A stretch of 64,000 nucleotides of DNA from positions 10,817,454-10,881,453 of the forward strand of contig NC_060961.1 in assembly GCF_910589235.1 (NCBI RefSeq). Direction: 5' to 3'. A model generated the notes under the pieces. The model had not been told where the DNA came from. It was given only the letters and a program-made list of their open reading frames with translations, and did no database searches. Shown in pieces: positions 1 through 14,548 of the stretch; position 1 is the first letter of the stretch; each line of letters begins with the position of its first letter. A program made the position numbers and the translations under genes. The DNA comes from Vespa crabro. Lineage: Eukaryota > Arthropoda > Insecta > Hymenoptera > Vespidae.

Positions 1-1703
1 GATATGAAAGAATGTTAAAAACTATGATTCCAATATAAAATAGATGTTTGATCTTATGAAATGCAATGTTCTGAATCGATTGGTAACATTTTCCTAACTG
101 TGGCACAAGTATTATTAAAGATTTCACAATTTTATCTTCGCATATACCGAAACTCGCGTATGTCGATTACGTTTTTCGACAATTATCATTTGAAAACGCG
201 TATTTAAACATAGTAAAAACGTTATATTCTTGTTATATTCTTTATTCTGCATCGTTAGAATATAAAATCAATGAAATTGAACGAGATTTCAACTTTTCGT
301 TTTTCGACGATACGCGTATATGAGCGAAAAATCGTATATACGATATGAAGACTGTTAAAAACTTTGATTTCAAAATAAAATAGATGTTTGATCTTATGAA
401 ATTCAATGTTCTGAATCGATTGGTAACATTTTCCTATCTGTGGCGCAAGTATTATTAAAGATTTCACGATTTTATCTTCGCATAATCCGAAATTCGCGTA
501 TGTCGATTACGTTTTTCGACAATTATCATGTGAAAACGCGTATTTAAACATAGTAAAAACGTTATATTCTTTTTATATTCTTTATTCTGCATCGACGGAA
601 TATAAAATCAATGAAATTGAACGAGATTTCAACTTTTCGTCTTTCGACGATACGCGTATATGAGCGAAAAATCGTATATACGATATGAAGACTGTTAAAA
701 TCTTTGATTCCAAAATAAAATAGAAGTTTGATCTTATGTAATGCAATGTTCTGAATCGATTGGTAACATTTTCCAAACTGTGGCACAAGTATTATTAAAG
801 ATTTCACGATTTTATCTTCGCATATATCGAAATTCGCGTATGTCAATTACGTTTTTCGACAATTATCATATGAAAACGCGTATTTGAACATAGTAAAAAC
901 GTTATATTCTTGTTATATTCTTTATTCTGCATCGATAGAATATAAAATCAATGAAATTGAACGAGATTTCAAGTTTTCGTTTTTCGTCGATACGCGTATA
1001 TGAGCGAAAAATCGTATATACAATATGAAAGAATGTTAAAAACTATGATTCCAATATAAAATAGATGATTGATCTTATGAAATGCAATGTTCTGAATCGA
1101 TTGGTAACATTTTCCTTACTGTGGCACAAGTATTATTAAAGATTTCACGATTTTATCTTCGCATATACCGAAATTCGCGTATGTCGATTAGGTTTTTCGA
1201 AAATTATCATATGAAAACGCGTATTTAAACATAGTAAAAACGTTATATTCTTGTTATATTCTTTATTCTGCATCGATAGAATATAAAATCAATGAAATTG
1301 AACGAGATTTCAAGTTTTCGTTTTTCGACGATACGTGTATATGAGCGAAAAATCGAATATGCGATATGAAGGAATGTTAAAAACTATGATTCCAATATAA
1401 AAAAGATGTTCGATCTAATGAAATGCAATGTTCTGAATCGATTGGTAACATTTTCCTAACTGTGGCACAAGTATTATTAATGATTTCATGATTTTATCTT
1501 CGCAGATACCGAAATTCGCGTATGTCGATTACGTTTTTCGACAATTATCATATGAAAACGCGTATTTAAACATAGTAAAAACGTTATATTCTTGTTATAT
1601 TCTTTATTCTGCATCAATAGAATATAAAATCAATGAAATTGAACGAGATTTCAAGTTTTCGTTTTTCGACGATACGCGTATATGAGCGAAAAATCGTATA
1701 TAC
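1..1703. repeat. 7-mer HOR, partial copy A (five monomers)
   Basis: Monomers start at 1, 342, 682, 1022 and 1363. Bases 1-1335 match 5112-6446 at a constant offset of 5111, and I noticed one substitution (cacaat against cacgat near 129). Identity breaks at 1336, where the fifth monomer carries changes (gtgtat, cgaatat, cgatcta) not found in the other copies, and beyond about 1652 the sequence follows a different monomer type. The left end lies at the window edge, so the copy may continue outside. The order is aactatg-type, two gaagactg-type (340 bp), a gattagg-type, then a monomer with cgcagat. Confidence 0.85.
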
Positions 1704-4700
1704 GATATGAAAGAATGTTAAAAACTTTGATTCCAATATAAAATAGATGTTTGATCTTATGAAATGCAATGTTCTGAATAGATTGGTAACATTTTCCTAA
1801 CTGTGGCACAAGTATTATTAAAGATTTCACGATTTTATCTTCGCATATACCGAAATTCGCGTGTGTCGATTACGTTTTTCGACAATTATCATATGAAAAC
1901 GCGTATTTAAACATAGTAAAAACGTTATATTCTTGTTATATTCTTTATTCTGCATCGATGGAATGTAAAATCAATGATATTGAACGAGATTTCAAGTTTT
2001 TGTTTTTCGACGATACGCGTATATGTTCGAAAAATCGTATATACGATATGAACGAACGTTAAAAACTTTGATTCCAATATAAAATAGATGTTTCATCTTA
2101 TGAAATGCAATGTCCTGAATCGATTGGTAAAATTTTCCTAACTGTGGCACAAGTATTATTAATGATTTCACGATTTCATCTTCGCATATACCGAAATTCG
2201 CGTAAGTCGACTACGTTTTTCGACAATTATCATATGAAAACGCGTATTTAAACAAAGTAAAAACGTTATATTCTTGTTTTATTCTTTATTCTGCAATGTT
2301 AGAATATAAAATCAATGAAATTGAACGATATATCAAGTTTTCGTTTTTCGACGATACGCGTATATGAGCGAAAAATCGTATATACGATATGAAAGAATGT
2401 TAAAAACTTTGTTTCCAAAATAAAATAGATGTTTGATCTTATGTAATGCAATGTTCTGAATCGATTGGTAACATTTTCCTAACTGTGGCACAAGTATTAT
2501 TAAAGATTTCACGATTTTATCTTCGCATATACCGAAATTCGCGTATGTCGATTGCGTTTTTCGACAATTATCATATGAAAACGCGTCTTTAAACATAGTA
2601 AAAACATTATATTCTTGTTATATTCTTTATTCTGCATCGATGGAATATAAAATCAATGAAATTGAACGAGATTTCAACTTTTCGTTTTTCGACGATACGC
2701 GTATATGAGCGAAAAATCGTATATACGATATGAAAGAATGTTAAAAACTTTGATTCCAATATAAAATAGATGTTTGATCTTATGAAATGCAATGTTCTGA
2801 CTCGATTGGTAACATTTTCCAAACTGTGGCACAAGTATTATTAAAGATTTCACGATTTTATCTTCGCATATATCGAAATTCGCGTATGTGGATTACGTTT
2901 TTCGACAATTATCATATGAAAACGCGTATTTAAACATAGTAAAAACGTTATATTCTTGTTATATTCTTTATTCTGCATCGATAGAATATAAAATCAATGA
3001 AATTGAACGAGATTTCAAGTTTTCGTTTTTCGTCGATACGCGTATATGAGCGAAAAATCGTATATACGATATGAAAGAATGTTAAAAACTATGATTCCAA
3101 TATAAAATAGATGTTTGATCTTATGAAATGCAATGTTCTGAATCGATTGGTAACATTTTCCTAACTGTGGCACAAGTATTATTAAAGATTTCACGATTTT
3201 ATCTTCGCATATACCGAAACTCGCGTATGTCGATTACGTTTTTCGACATTTATCATTTGAAAACGCGTATTTAAACATAGTAAAAACGTTATATTCTTGT
3301 TATATTCTTTATTCTGCATCGTTACAATATAAAATCAATGAAATTGAACGAGATTTCAACTTTTCGTTTTTCGACGATACGCGTATATGAGCGAAAAATC
3401 GTATATACGATATGAAGACTGTTAAAAACTTTGATTCCAAAATAAAATAGATGTTTGATCTTATGAAATTCAATGTTCTGAATCGATTGGTAACATTTTC
3501 CTATCTGTGGCACAAGTATTATTAAAGATTTCACGATTTTATCTTCGCATAATCCGAAATTCGCGTATGTCGATTACGTTTTTCGACAATTATCATGTGA
3601 AAACGCGTCTTTAAACATAGTAAAAACATTATATTCTTGTTATATTCTTTATTCTGCATCGATAGAATATAAAATCAATGAAATTGAACGAGATTTCAAG
3701 TTTTCGTTTTTCGTCGATACGCGTATATGAGCGAAAAATCGTATATACGATATGAAAGAATGTTAAAAACTATGATTCCAATATAAAATAGATGTTTGAT
3801 CTTATGAAATGCAATGTTCTGAATCGATTGGTAACATTTTCCTAACTGTGGCACAAGTATTATTAAAGATTTCACGATTTTATCTTCGCATATACCGAAA
3901 CTCGCGTATGTCGATTACGTTTTTCGACAATTATCATTTGAAAACGCGTATTTAAACATAGTAAAAACGTTATATTCGTGTTATATTCTTTATTCTGCAT
4001 CGTTAGAATATAAAATCAATGAAATTGAACGAGATTTCAACTTTTCGTTTTTCGACGATACGCGTATATGAGCGAAAAATCGTATATACGATATGAAGAC
4101 TGTTAAAAACTTTGATTCCAAAATAAAATAGATGTTTGATCTTATGAAATTCAATGTTCTGAATCGATTGGTAACATTTTCCTATCTGTGGCACAAGTAT
4201 TATTAAAGATTTCACGATTTTATTATCGCATATACCGAAATTCGCGTATGTCGATTACGTTTTTCGACAATTATCAAATGAAAACGCGTATTTATACATA
4301 GTAAAAACGTTATATTCTTGTTATGCTCTTTATTCTGCATCGATAGAATATAAAACCAATGAAATTGAACGAGATTTCAAGTTTTTGATTTTCGACGATA
4401 CGCGTATATGAGCGAAAAATCGTATATACGACATGAAAGAATGTTAAAAACTTTGATTCCAATATAAAATAGATGTTTGATCATATGAAATGCAATGTTC
4501 TGAATCGATTGGTAACATTTTTCTAACTGTGGCACAAGTATTATTAAAGATTTCACGATTTTATCTTCCCATATACCGAAATTCGAGTATGTCGATTACG
4601 TTTTTCTACAATTATCATATGAAAATGCGTATTTAAACATAGTAAAAACGTTATATTCTTGTTATATTCTTTATTCTGCATCGATGGAATATAAAATCAA

Positions 4701-5111
4701 TGAAATTGAACGAGATTTCAAGTTTTCGTTTTTCGTCGATACGCGTATATGAGCGAAAAATCGTATATACGATATGAAAGAATGTTAAAAACTATGATTC
4801 CAATATAAAATAGATGTTTGATCTTATGAAATGCAATGTTCTGAATCGATTGGTAACATTTTCCTAACTGTGGCACAAGTATTATTAAAGATTTCACGAT
4901 TTTATCTTCGCATATACCGAAACTCGCGTATGTCGATTACGTTTTTCGACAATTATCATTTGAAAACGCGTATTTAAACATAGTAAAAACGTTATATTCT
5001 TGTTATATTCTTTATTCTGCATCGTTAGAATATAAAATCAATGAAATTGAACGAGATTTCAACTTTTCGTTTTTCGACGATACGCGTATATGAGCGAAAA
5101 ATCGTATATAC
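1704..5111. repeat. Ten satellite monomers, loosely ordered, with repeated dimers
   Basis: Monomers start at 1704, 2045, 2386, 2727, 3068, 3409, 3749, 4090, 4430 and 4771. Within this stretch the dimer 3068-3748 recurs as 3749-4429, and both resemble the first two monomers of the 7-mer. Monomer 4771-5111 is near-identical to the one that follows it at 5112. The monomer at 1704 shares atggaatgtaaaatc and atgatattg with the sixth 7-mer unit. It looks like remnants of the 7-mer family rearranged by unequal exchange. No other sequence is present. Confidence 0.8.
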
Positions 5112-7493
5112 GATATGAAAGAATGTTAAAAACTATGATTCCAATATAAAATAGATGTTTGATCTTATGAAATGCAATGTTCTGAATCGATTGGTAACAT
5201 TTTCCTAACTGTGGCACAAGTATTATTAAAGATTTCACGATTTTATCTTCGCATATACCGAAACTCGCGTATGTCGATTACGTTTTTCGACAATTATCAT
5301 TTGAAAACGCGTATTTAAACATAGTAAAAACGTTATATTCTTGTTATATTCTTTATTCTGCATCGTTAGAATATAAAATCAATGAAATTGAACGAGATTT
5401 CAACTTTTCGTTTTTCGACGATACGCGTATATGAGCGAAAAATCGTATATACGATATGAAGACTGTTAAAAACTTTGATTTCAAAATAAAATAGATGTTT
5501 GATCTTATGAAATTCAATGTTCTGAATCGATTGGTAACATTTTCCTATCTGTGGCGCAAGTATTATTAAAGATTTCACGATTTTATCTTCGCATAATCCG
5601 AAATTCGCGTATGTCGATTACGTTTTTCGACAATTATCATGTGAAAACGCGTATTTAAACATAGTAAAAACGTTATATTCTTTTTATATTCTTTATTCTG
5701 CATCGACGGAATATAAAATCAATGAAATTGAACGAGATTTCAACTTTTCGTCTTTCGACGATACGCGTATATGAGCGAAAAATCGTATATACGATATGAA
5801 GACTGTTAAAATCTTTGATTCCAAAATAAAATAGAAGTTTGATCTTATGTAATGCAATGTTCTGAATCGATTGGTAACATTTTCCAAACTGTGGCACAAG
5901 TATTATTAAAGATTTCACGATTTTATCTTCGCATATATCGAAATTCGCGTATGTCAATTACGTTTTTCGACAATTATCATATGAAAACGCGTATTTGAAC
6001 ATAGTAAAAACGTTATATTCTTGTTATATTCTTTATTCTGCATCGATAGAATATAAAATCAATGAAATTGAACGAGATTTCAAGTTTTCGTTTTTCGTCG
6101 ATACGCGTATATGAGCGAAAAATCGTATATACAATATGAAAGAATGTTAAAAACTATGATTCCAATATAAAATAGATGATTGATCTTATGAAATGCAATG
6201 TTCTGAATCGATTGGTAACATTTTCCTTACTGTGGCACAAGTATTATTAAAGATTTCACGATTTTATCTTCGCATATACCGAAATTCGCGTATGTCGATT
6301 AGGTTTTTCGAAAATTATCATATGAAAACGCGTATTTAAACATAGTAAAAACGTTATATTCTTGTTATATTCTTTATTCTGCATCGATAGAATATAAAAT
6401 CAATGAAATTGAACGAGATTTCAAGTTTTCGTTTTTCGACGATACGCGTATATGAGCGAAAAATCGTATATGCGATATGAAGGAATGTTAAAAACTATGA
6501 TTCCAATATAAAAAAGATGTTTGATATTATGAAATGCAATGTTCTGAATCGATTGGTAACATTTTCCTAACTGTGGCACAAGTATTATTAATGATTTCAG
6601 GATTTTATCTTCGCAGATACCGAAATTCGCGTATGTCGATTACGTTTTTCGACAATTATCATATGAAAACGCGTATTTAAACATAGTAAAAACGTTATAT
6701 TCTTGTTATATTCTTTATTCTGCATCAATAGAATATAAAATCAATGAAATTGAACGAGATTTCAACTTTTCGTTTTTCGACGATACGCGTATATGAGCGA
6801 AAAATCGTATATACGATATGAAGACTGTTAAAAACTTTGATTCCAAAATAAAATAGATGTTTGATCTTATGTAATGCAATGATCTGAATCGATTGGGAAC
6901 ATTTTCCTAACTGTGGCACAAGTATTATTAAAGATTTCACGATTTTATCTTCGCATATACCGAAACTCGCGTATGTCGATTACGTTTTTCCACTATTATC
7001 ATATGAAAACGCGTATTTAAACATAGTAAAAACGTTATATTCTTGTTATATTCTTTCTTCTGCATCGATGGAATGTAAAATCAATGATATTGAACGAGAT
7101 TTCAAGTTTTTGTTTTTCGACGATACGCGTATATGAGCGAAAAATCATATACGATATGAAAGAATTTTAAAAACTTTGATTCCAAAATAAAATAGATGTT
7201 TGATCTTATGAAATGCAATGTTCTGAATAGTTTGGTAACATTTTCCTAACTGTGGCACAAGTATTATTAAAGATTTCACGATTTTATCTTCGCATATACC
7301 GAAATTCGCGTATGTCGATTGCGTTTTTCGACAATTATCATATGAAAACGCGTCTTTAAACATAGTAAAAACGATATATTCTTGTTATATTCTTTATTCT
7401 GCATCGATGGAATATAAAATCAATGAAATTGAACGAGATTTCAACTTTTCGTTTTTCGACGATACGCGTATATGAGCGAAAAATCGTATATAC
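5112..7493. repeat. 7-mer HOR, copy B (2382 bp)
   Basis: Seven monomers start at 5112, 5453, 5793, 6133, 6474, 6815 and 7153. The sequence repeats at +2382 from about 5028 to the end of the next copy, and I saw no differences between B and C on reading. Diagnostic marks in order: aactcgcg with catttga; tttgatttc with gcgcaag; aatctttg with tagaagtttg; gatgattg with gattagg; atgatttcagg with cgcagat; gatctgaatcgattggga; and a last unit with gaatagtttgg. The sixth unit ends with the 2-bp-deleted palindrome (aaatcatatacgat), giving it 338 bp. Confidence 0.93.
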
Positions 7494-9875
7494 GATATGA
7501 AAGAATGTTAAAAACTATGATTCCAATATAAAATAGATGTTTGATCTTATGAAATGCAATGTTCTGAATCGATTGGTAACATTTTCCTAACTGTGGCACA
7601 AGTATTATTAAAGATTTCACGATTTTATCTTCGCATATACCGAAACTCGCGTATGTCGATTACGTTTTTCGACAATTATCATTTGAAAACGCGTATTTAA
7701 ACATAGTAAAAACGTTATATTCTTGTTATATTCTTTATTCTGCATCGTTAGAATATAAAATCAATGAAATTGAACGAGATTTCAACTTTTCGTTTTTCGA
7801 CGATACGCGTATATGAGCGAAAAATCGTATATACGATATGAAGACTGTTAAAAACTTTGATTTCAAAATAAAATAGATGTTTGATCTTATGAAATTCAAT
7901 GTTCTGAATCGATTGGTAACATTTTCCTATCTGTGGCGCAAGTATTATTAAAGATTTCACGATTTTATCTTCGCATAATCCGAAATTCGCGTATGTCGAT
8001 TACGTTTTTCGACAATTATCATGTGAAAACGCGTATTTAAACATAGTAAAAACGTTATATTCTTTTTATATTCTTTATTCTGCATCGACGGAATATAAAA
8101 TCAATGAAATTGAACGAGATTTCAACTTTTCGTCTTTCGACGATACGCGTATATGAGCGAAAAATCGTATATACGATATGAAGACTGTTAAAATCTTTGA
8201 TTCCAAAATAAAATAGAAGTTTGATCTTATGTAATGCAATGTTCTGAATCGATTGGTAACATTTTCCAAACTGTGGCACAAGTATTATTAAAGATTTCAC
8301 GATTTTATCTTCGCATATATCGAAATTCGCGTATGTCAATTACGTTTTTCGACAATTATCATATGAAAACGCGTATTTGAACATAGTAAAAACGTTATAT
8401 TCTTGTTATATTCTTTATTCTGCATCGATAGAATATAAAATCAATGAAATTGAACGAGATTTCAAGTTTTCGTTTTTCGTCGATACGCGTATATGAGCGA
8501 AAAATCGTATATACAATATGAAAGAATGTTAAAAACTATGATTCCAATATAAAATAGATGATTGATCTTATGAAATGCAATGTTCTGAATCGATTGGTAA
8601 CATTTTCCTTACTGTGGCACAAGTATTATTAAAGATTTCACGATTTTATCTTCGCATATACCGAAATTCGCGTATGTCGATTAGGTTTTTCGAAAATTAT
8701 CATATGAAAACGCGTATTTAAACATAGTAAAAACGTTATATTCTTGTTATATTCTTTATTCTGCATCGATAGAATATAAAATCAATGAAATTGAACGAGA
8801 TTTCAAGTTTTCGTTTTTCGACGATACGCGTATATGAGCGAAAAATCGTATATGCGATATGAAGGAATGTTAAAAACTATGATTCCAATATAAAAAAGAT
8901 GTTTGATATTATGAAATGCAATGTTCTGAATCGATTGGTAACATTTTCCTAACTGTGGCACAAGTATTATTAATGATTTCAGGATTTTATCTTCGCAGAT
9001 ACCGAAATTCGCGTATGTCGATTACGTTTTTCGACAATTATCATATGAAAACGCGTATTTAAACATAGTAAAAACGTTATATTCTTGTTATATTCTTTAT
9101 TCTGCATCAATAGAATATAAAATCAATGAAATTGAACGAGATTTCAACTTTTCGTTTTTCGACGATACGCGTATATGAGCGAAAAATCGTATATACGATA
9201 TGAAGACTGTTAAAAACTTTGATTCCAAAATAAAATAGATGTTTGATCTTATGTAATGCAATGATCTGAATCGATTGGGAACATTTTCCTAACTGTGGCA
9301 CAAGTATTATTAAAGATTTCACGATTTTATCTTCGCATATACCGAAACTCGCGTATGTCGATTACGTTTTTCCACTATTATCATATGAAAACGCGTATTT
9401 AAACATAGTAAAAACGTTATATTCTTGTTATATTCTTTCTTCTGCATCGATGGAATGTAAAATCAATGATATTGAACGAGATTTCAAGTTTTTGTTTTTC
9501 GACGATACGCGTATATGAGCGAAAAATCATATACGATATGAAAGAATTTTAAAAACTTTGATTCCAAAATAAAATAGATGTTTGATCTTATGAAATGCAA
9601 TGTTCTGAATAGTTTGGTAACATTTTCCTAACTGTGGCACAAGTATTATTAAAGATTTCACGATTTTATCTTCGCATATACCGAAATTCGCGTATGTCGA
9701 TTGCGTTTTTCGACAATTATCATATGAAAACGCGTCTTTAAACATAGTAAAAACGATATATTCTTGTTATATTCTTTATTCTGCATCGATGGAATATAAA
9801 ATCAATGAAATTGAACGAGATTTCAACTTTTCGTTTTTCGACGATACGCGTATATGAGCGAAAAATCGTATATGC
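7494..9875. repeat. 7-mer HOR, copy C (2382 bp)
   Basis: This is the tandem copy of the preceding block at +2382. Matching continues to 9873, where the next copy would begin, but the following unit reads tatgcgatatgaagg instead. It carries the same private marks, including the 2-bp deletion in the palindrome at its sixth-seventh unit junction. The last two units of the family appear once more, with changes, near 11760-12255 (offset about 2384), so further HOR copies were probably present and later broken up. Confidence 0.93.
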
Positions 9876-12800
9876 GATATGAAGGAATGTTAAAAACTAT
9901 GATTCCAATATAAAAAAGATGTTCGATCTTATGAAATGCAATGTTCTGAATCGATTGGTAACATTTTCCTAACTGTGGCACAAGTATTATTAAAGATTTC
10001 ACAATTTTATCTTCGCGTATACCGTAATTCGCGTATGTCGATTAAGTTTTTCGACAATTATCATATGAAAACGCGTATTTAAACATAGTAAAAACGTTAT
10101 ATTCTTGTTATATTCTTTATTCTGCATCGATAGAATATAAAATCAATAAAATTGAACGAGATTTCAACTTTTCGTTTTTCGACGATACGCGTATATGAGC
10201 GAAAAATCGTATATAGGATATGAAAGAATGTTAAAAACTTTGATTCCAATATAAAATAGATGTTTGATCTTATGAAATGCAATGATCTGACTCGATTGGT
10301 AACATTTTCCAAACTGTGGCACAAGTATTATTAAAGATTTCACTATTTAATCTTCGCATATACCGAAATTCGCGTATGTCGATTAGGTTTTTCGACAATT
10401 ATCATATGAAAACGCGTATTTAAACATAGTAAAAACGTTATATTCTTGTTATATTCTTTATTCTGCATCGATAGAATATAAAATCAATGAAATTGAACGA
10501 GATTTCAAGTTTTCGTTTTTCGACGATACGCGTATACGAGCGAAAAATCGTATATGCGATATGAAGGAATGTTAAAAACTATGATTCCAATATAAAAAAG
10601 ATGTTCGATCTTATGAAATGCAATGTTCTGAATCGATTGGTAACATTTTCCTAACTGTGGCACAAGTATTATTAAAGATTTCATGATTTTATCTTCGCAG
10701 ATACCGAAATTCGCGTATGTCGATTACATTTTTCGACAATTATCATATGAAAACGCGTATTTAAACATAGTAAAAACGTTATATTCTTGTTATATTCTTT
10801 ATTCTGCATCAATAGAATATAAAATCAATGAAATTGAACGAGATTTCAACTTTTCGTTTTTCGACGATAAGCTTATATGAGCGAAAAATCGTATATACGA
10901 TATGAAGACTGTTAAAAACTTTGATTCCAAAATAAAATAGATGTTTGATCTTATGTAATGCAATGTTCTGAATCGATTGGTAACATTTTCCTAACTGTGG
11001 CACAAGTATTATTAAAGATTTCACGATTTTATCTTCGCATATACCGAAACTCGCGTATGTCGATTACGTTTTTCCACAATTATCATATGAAAACGCGTAT
11101 TTAAACATAGTAAAAACGTTATATTCTTGTTGTATTCTTTCTACTGCATCGATGGAATATAAAATCAATGAAATTGAACGAGATTTCAACTTTTCGTTTT
11201 TCGACGATACGCGTATATGAGCGAAAAATCGTATATACGATATGAAAGAATGTTAAAAGCTTTGATTCCAATATAAAATAGATGTTTGATCTTATGAAAT
11301 GCAATGTTCTGACTCGATTGGTAACATTTTCCAAACTGTGGCACAAGTATTATTAAAGATTTCACGATTTTATATTCGCATATATCGAAATTCGCGTATG
11401 TCGATTACGTTTTTCGTTAATTATCATATGAAAACGCGTCTTTAAACATAGTAAAAACGTTATATTCTTGTTATATTCTTTATTCTGCATCGATGGAATA
11501 TACAATCAATGAAATTGAACGATATTTCAAGTTTTCGTTTTTCGACGATACGCTTATATAAGCGAAAAATCGTATATACGATATGAAAGAATGTTACAAA
11601 CTTTGATTCCAAAATAAAATAGATGTTTGATCTTATGTAATGCAATGTTCTGAATCGATTGGTAACATTTTCCTAACTGTGGCACAAGTATTATTAAAGA
11701 TTTCACGATTTTATCTTCGCATATACCGAAATTCGCGTATGTCGATTAGGTTTTTCCACAATTATCATATGAAAACGCGTATTTAAACATAGTAAAAACG
11801 TTATATTCTTGTTATATTCTTTCTTCTGCATCGATGGAATGTAAAATCAATGATATTGAACGAGATTTCAAGTTTTTGTTTTTCGACGATACGCGTATAT
11901 GAGCGAAAAATCATATACGATATGAAAGAATTTTAAAAACTTTGATTCCAAAATAAAATAGATGTTTGATCTTATGAAATGCAATGTTCTGAATAGTTTG
12001 GTAACATTTTCCTAACTGTGGCACAAGTATTATTAAAGATTTCACGATTTTATCTTCGCATATACCGAAATTCGCGTATGTCGATTGCGTTTTTCGACAA
12101 TTATCATATGAAAACGCGTCTTTAAACATAGTAAAAACGATATATTCTTGTTATATTCTTTATTCTGCATCGATGGAATATTAAATCAATGAAATTGAAC
12201 GAGATTTCAACTTTTCGTTTTTCGACGATACGCGTATATGAGCGAAAAATCGTATATGCGATATGAAGGAATGTTAAAAACTATGATTCCAATATAAAAA
12301 AGATGTTCGATCTTATGAAATGCAATGTTCTGAATCGATTGGTAACATTTTCCTAACTGTGGCACAAGTATTATTAAAGATTTCACGATTTTATCTTCGC
12401 ATATACCGATACTCGCGTATGTCGATTACGTTTTTCCACAATTATCATATGAAAACGCGTATTTAAACATAGTAAAAACGTTATATTCTTGTTGTATTCT
12501 TTCTACTGCATCGATGGAATATAAAATCAATGAAATTGAACGAGATTTCAACTTTTCGTTTTTGGACGATACGCGTATATGAGCGAAAAATCGTATATAC
12601 GATATGAAAGAATGTTAAAAGCTTTGATTCCAATATAAAATAGATGTTTGATCTTATGAAATGCAATGTTCTGACTCGATTGGTAACATTTTCCAAACTG
12701 TGGCACAAGTATTATTAAAGATTTCACGATTTTATATTCGCATATATCGAAATTCGCTTATGTCGATTACGTTTTTCGTTAATTATCATATGAAAACGCG

Positions 12801-14548
12801 TCTTTAAACATAGTAAAAACGTTATATTCTTGTTATATTCTTTATTCTGCATCGATAGAATATAAAATCAATGAAATTGAACGAGTTTTCAAGTTTTCGT
12901 TTTTCGTCGATACGCGTATATGAGCGAAAAATCGTATATACGATATGAAAGAATGTTAAAAACTATGATTCCAATATAAAATAGATGTTTGATCTTATGA
13001 AATGCAATGTTCTGAATCGATTGGTAAAATTTTCCTAACTGTGGCACAAGTATTATTAAAGATTTCACGATTATATCTTCGCATATACCGAAACTCGCGT
13101 ATGTCGATTACGTTTTTCGACAATTATCATTTGAAAACGCGTATTTAAACATAGTAAAAACGTTATATTCTTGTTATATTCTTTATTCTGCATCGTTAGA
13201 ATATAAAATCAATGAAATTGAACGAGATTTCAACTTTTCGTTTTTCGACGATACGCGTATATGAGCGAAAAATCGTATATACGATATGAAGACTGTTAAA
13301 AACTTTGATTCCAAAATAAAATAGATGTTTCATCTTATGAAATTCAATGTTCTGAATCGATTGGTAACATTTTCCTATCTGTGGCACAAGTATTATTAAA
13401 GATTTCACGATTTTATCTTCGCATAATCCGAAATTCGCGTATGTCGATTACGTTTTTCGACAATTATCATATGAAAACGCGTATTTAAACATAGTAAAAA
13501 CGTTATATTCTTTTTATATTCTTTATTCTGCATCGTTGGAATATAAAATCAATGAAATTGAACGAGATTTCAACTTTTCGTCTTTCGACGATACGCGTAT
13601 ATGAGCGAAAAATCGTATATACGATATGAAGACTGTTAAAAACTTTGATTCCAAAATAAAATAGATGTTTGATCTTATGAAATGCAATGTTCTGAATCGT
13701 TTGGTGACATTTTCCTAACTGTGGCACAAGTATTATTAAAGATTTCACGATTTTATCTTCGCATATACCGAAATTCGCATATGTCGGTTACGTTTTTCGA
13801 CAATTATCATATGAAAACGCGTATTTACACAAGGTAAAAACGTTATATTCTTGGTATATTCTTTATTCTGCATCGTTAGAATATAAAATCAATGAAATTG
13901 AACGAGATTTCAACTTTTCGTCTTTCGACGATACGCGTATATGAGCGAAAAATCGTATATACGATATGAAGACTGTTAAAAACTTTGATTCCAAAATAAA
14001 ATAGATGATCGATCTTATGAAATGCAATGTTCTGAATCGAATGGTAACATTTTCCTAACTGTGGCACAAGTATTATTAAAGATTTCATGATTTTATCTTC
14101 GCAGATACCGAAATTCGCGTATGTCGATTACGTTTTTCGACAATTAACATATGAAAACGCGTATATAAACATAGTAAAAACGTTATATTCTTGTTATATT
14201 CTTTATTCTGCATCGATAGAATATAAAATCAATGAAATTGAACGAGATTTCAACTTTTCGTTTTTCGACGATACGCGTATATGAGCGAAAAATCGTATAT
14301 ACGATATGAAGACTGTTAAAAACTTTGATTCCAAAATAAAATAGATGTTTGATCTTATGTAATGCAATGTTCTGAATCGATTGGTAACATTTTCCTAACT
14401 GTGGCACAAGTATTATTAAAGATTTCACGATTTTATCTTCGCATATACCGAAACTCGCGTATGTCGATTACGTTTTTCCACAATTATCATATGAAAACGC
14501 GTATTTAAACATAGTAAAAATGTTATATTCTTGTTATATTCTTTCTTC
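9876..14548. repeat. About fourteen satellite monomers without clean HOR order
   Basis: The units are mosaics of left-domain types. A gatatgaagg/aaaaagatgttcgatc monomer occurs at 9876, about 10559 and 12260. A segment with tgtattctttctactg and gactcgattgg at about 11030-11470 recurs at 12392-12832, a four-monomer offset (1362 bp). The 7-mer pair carrying the shortened palindrome reappears near 11910. The gaagactg monomers near 13283-14310 resemble those of the next block. Local changes include agcttatatgag near 10870 and ttaacatatg near 14145. Only satellite sequence is present. Confidence 0.8.
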
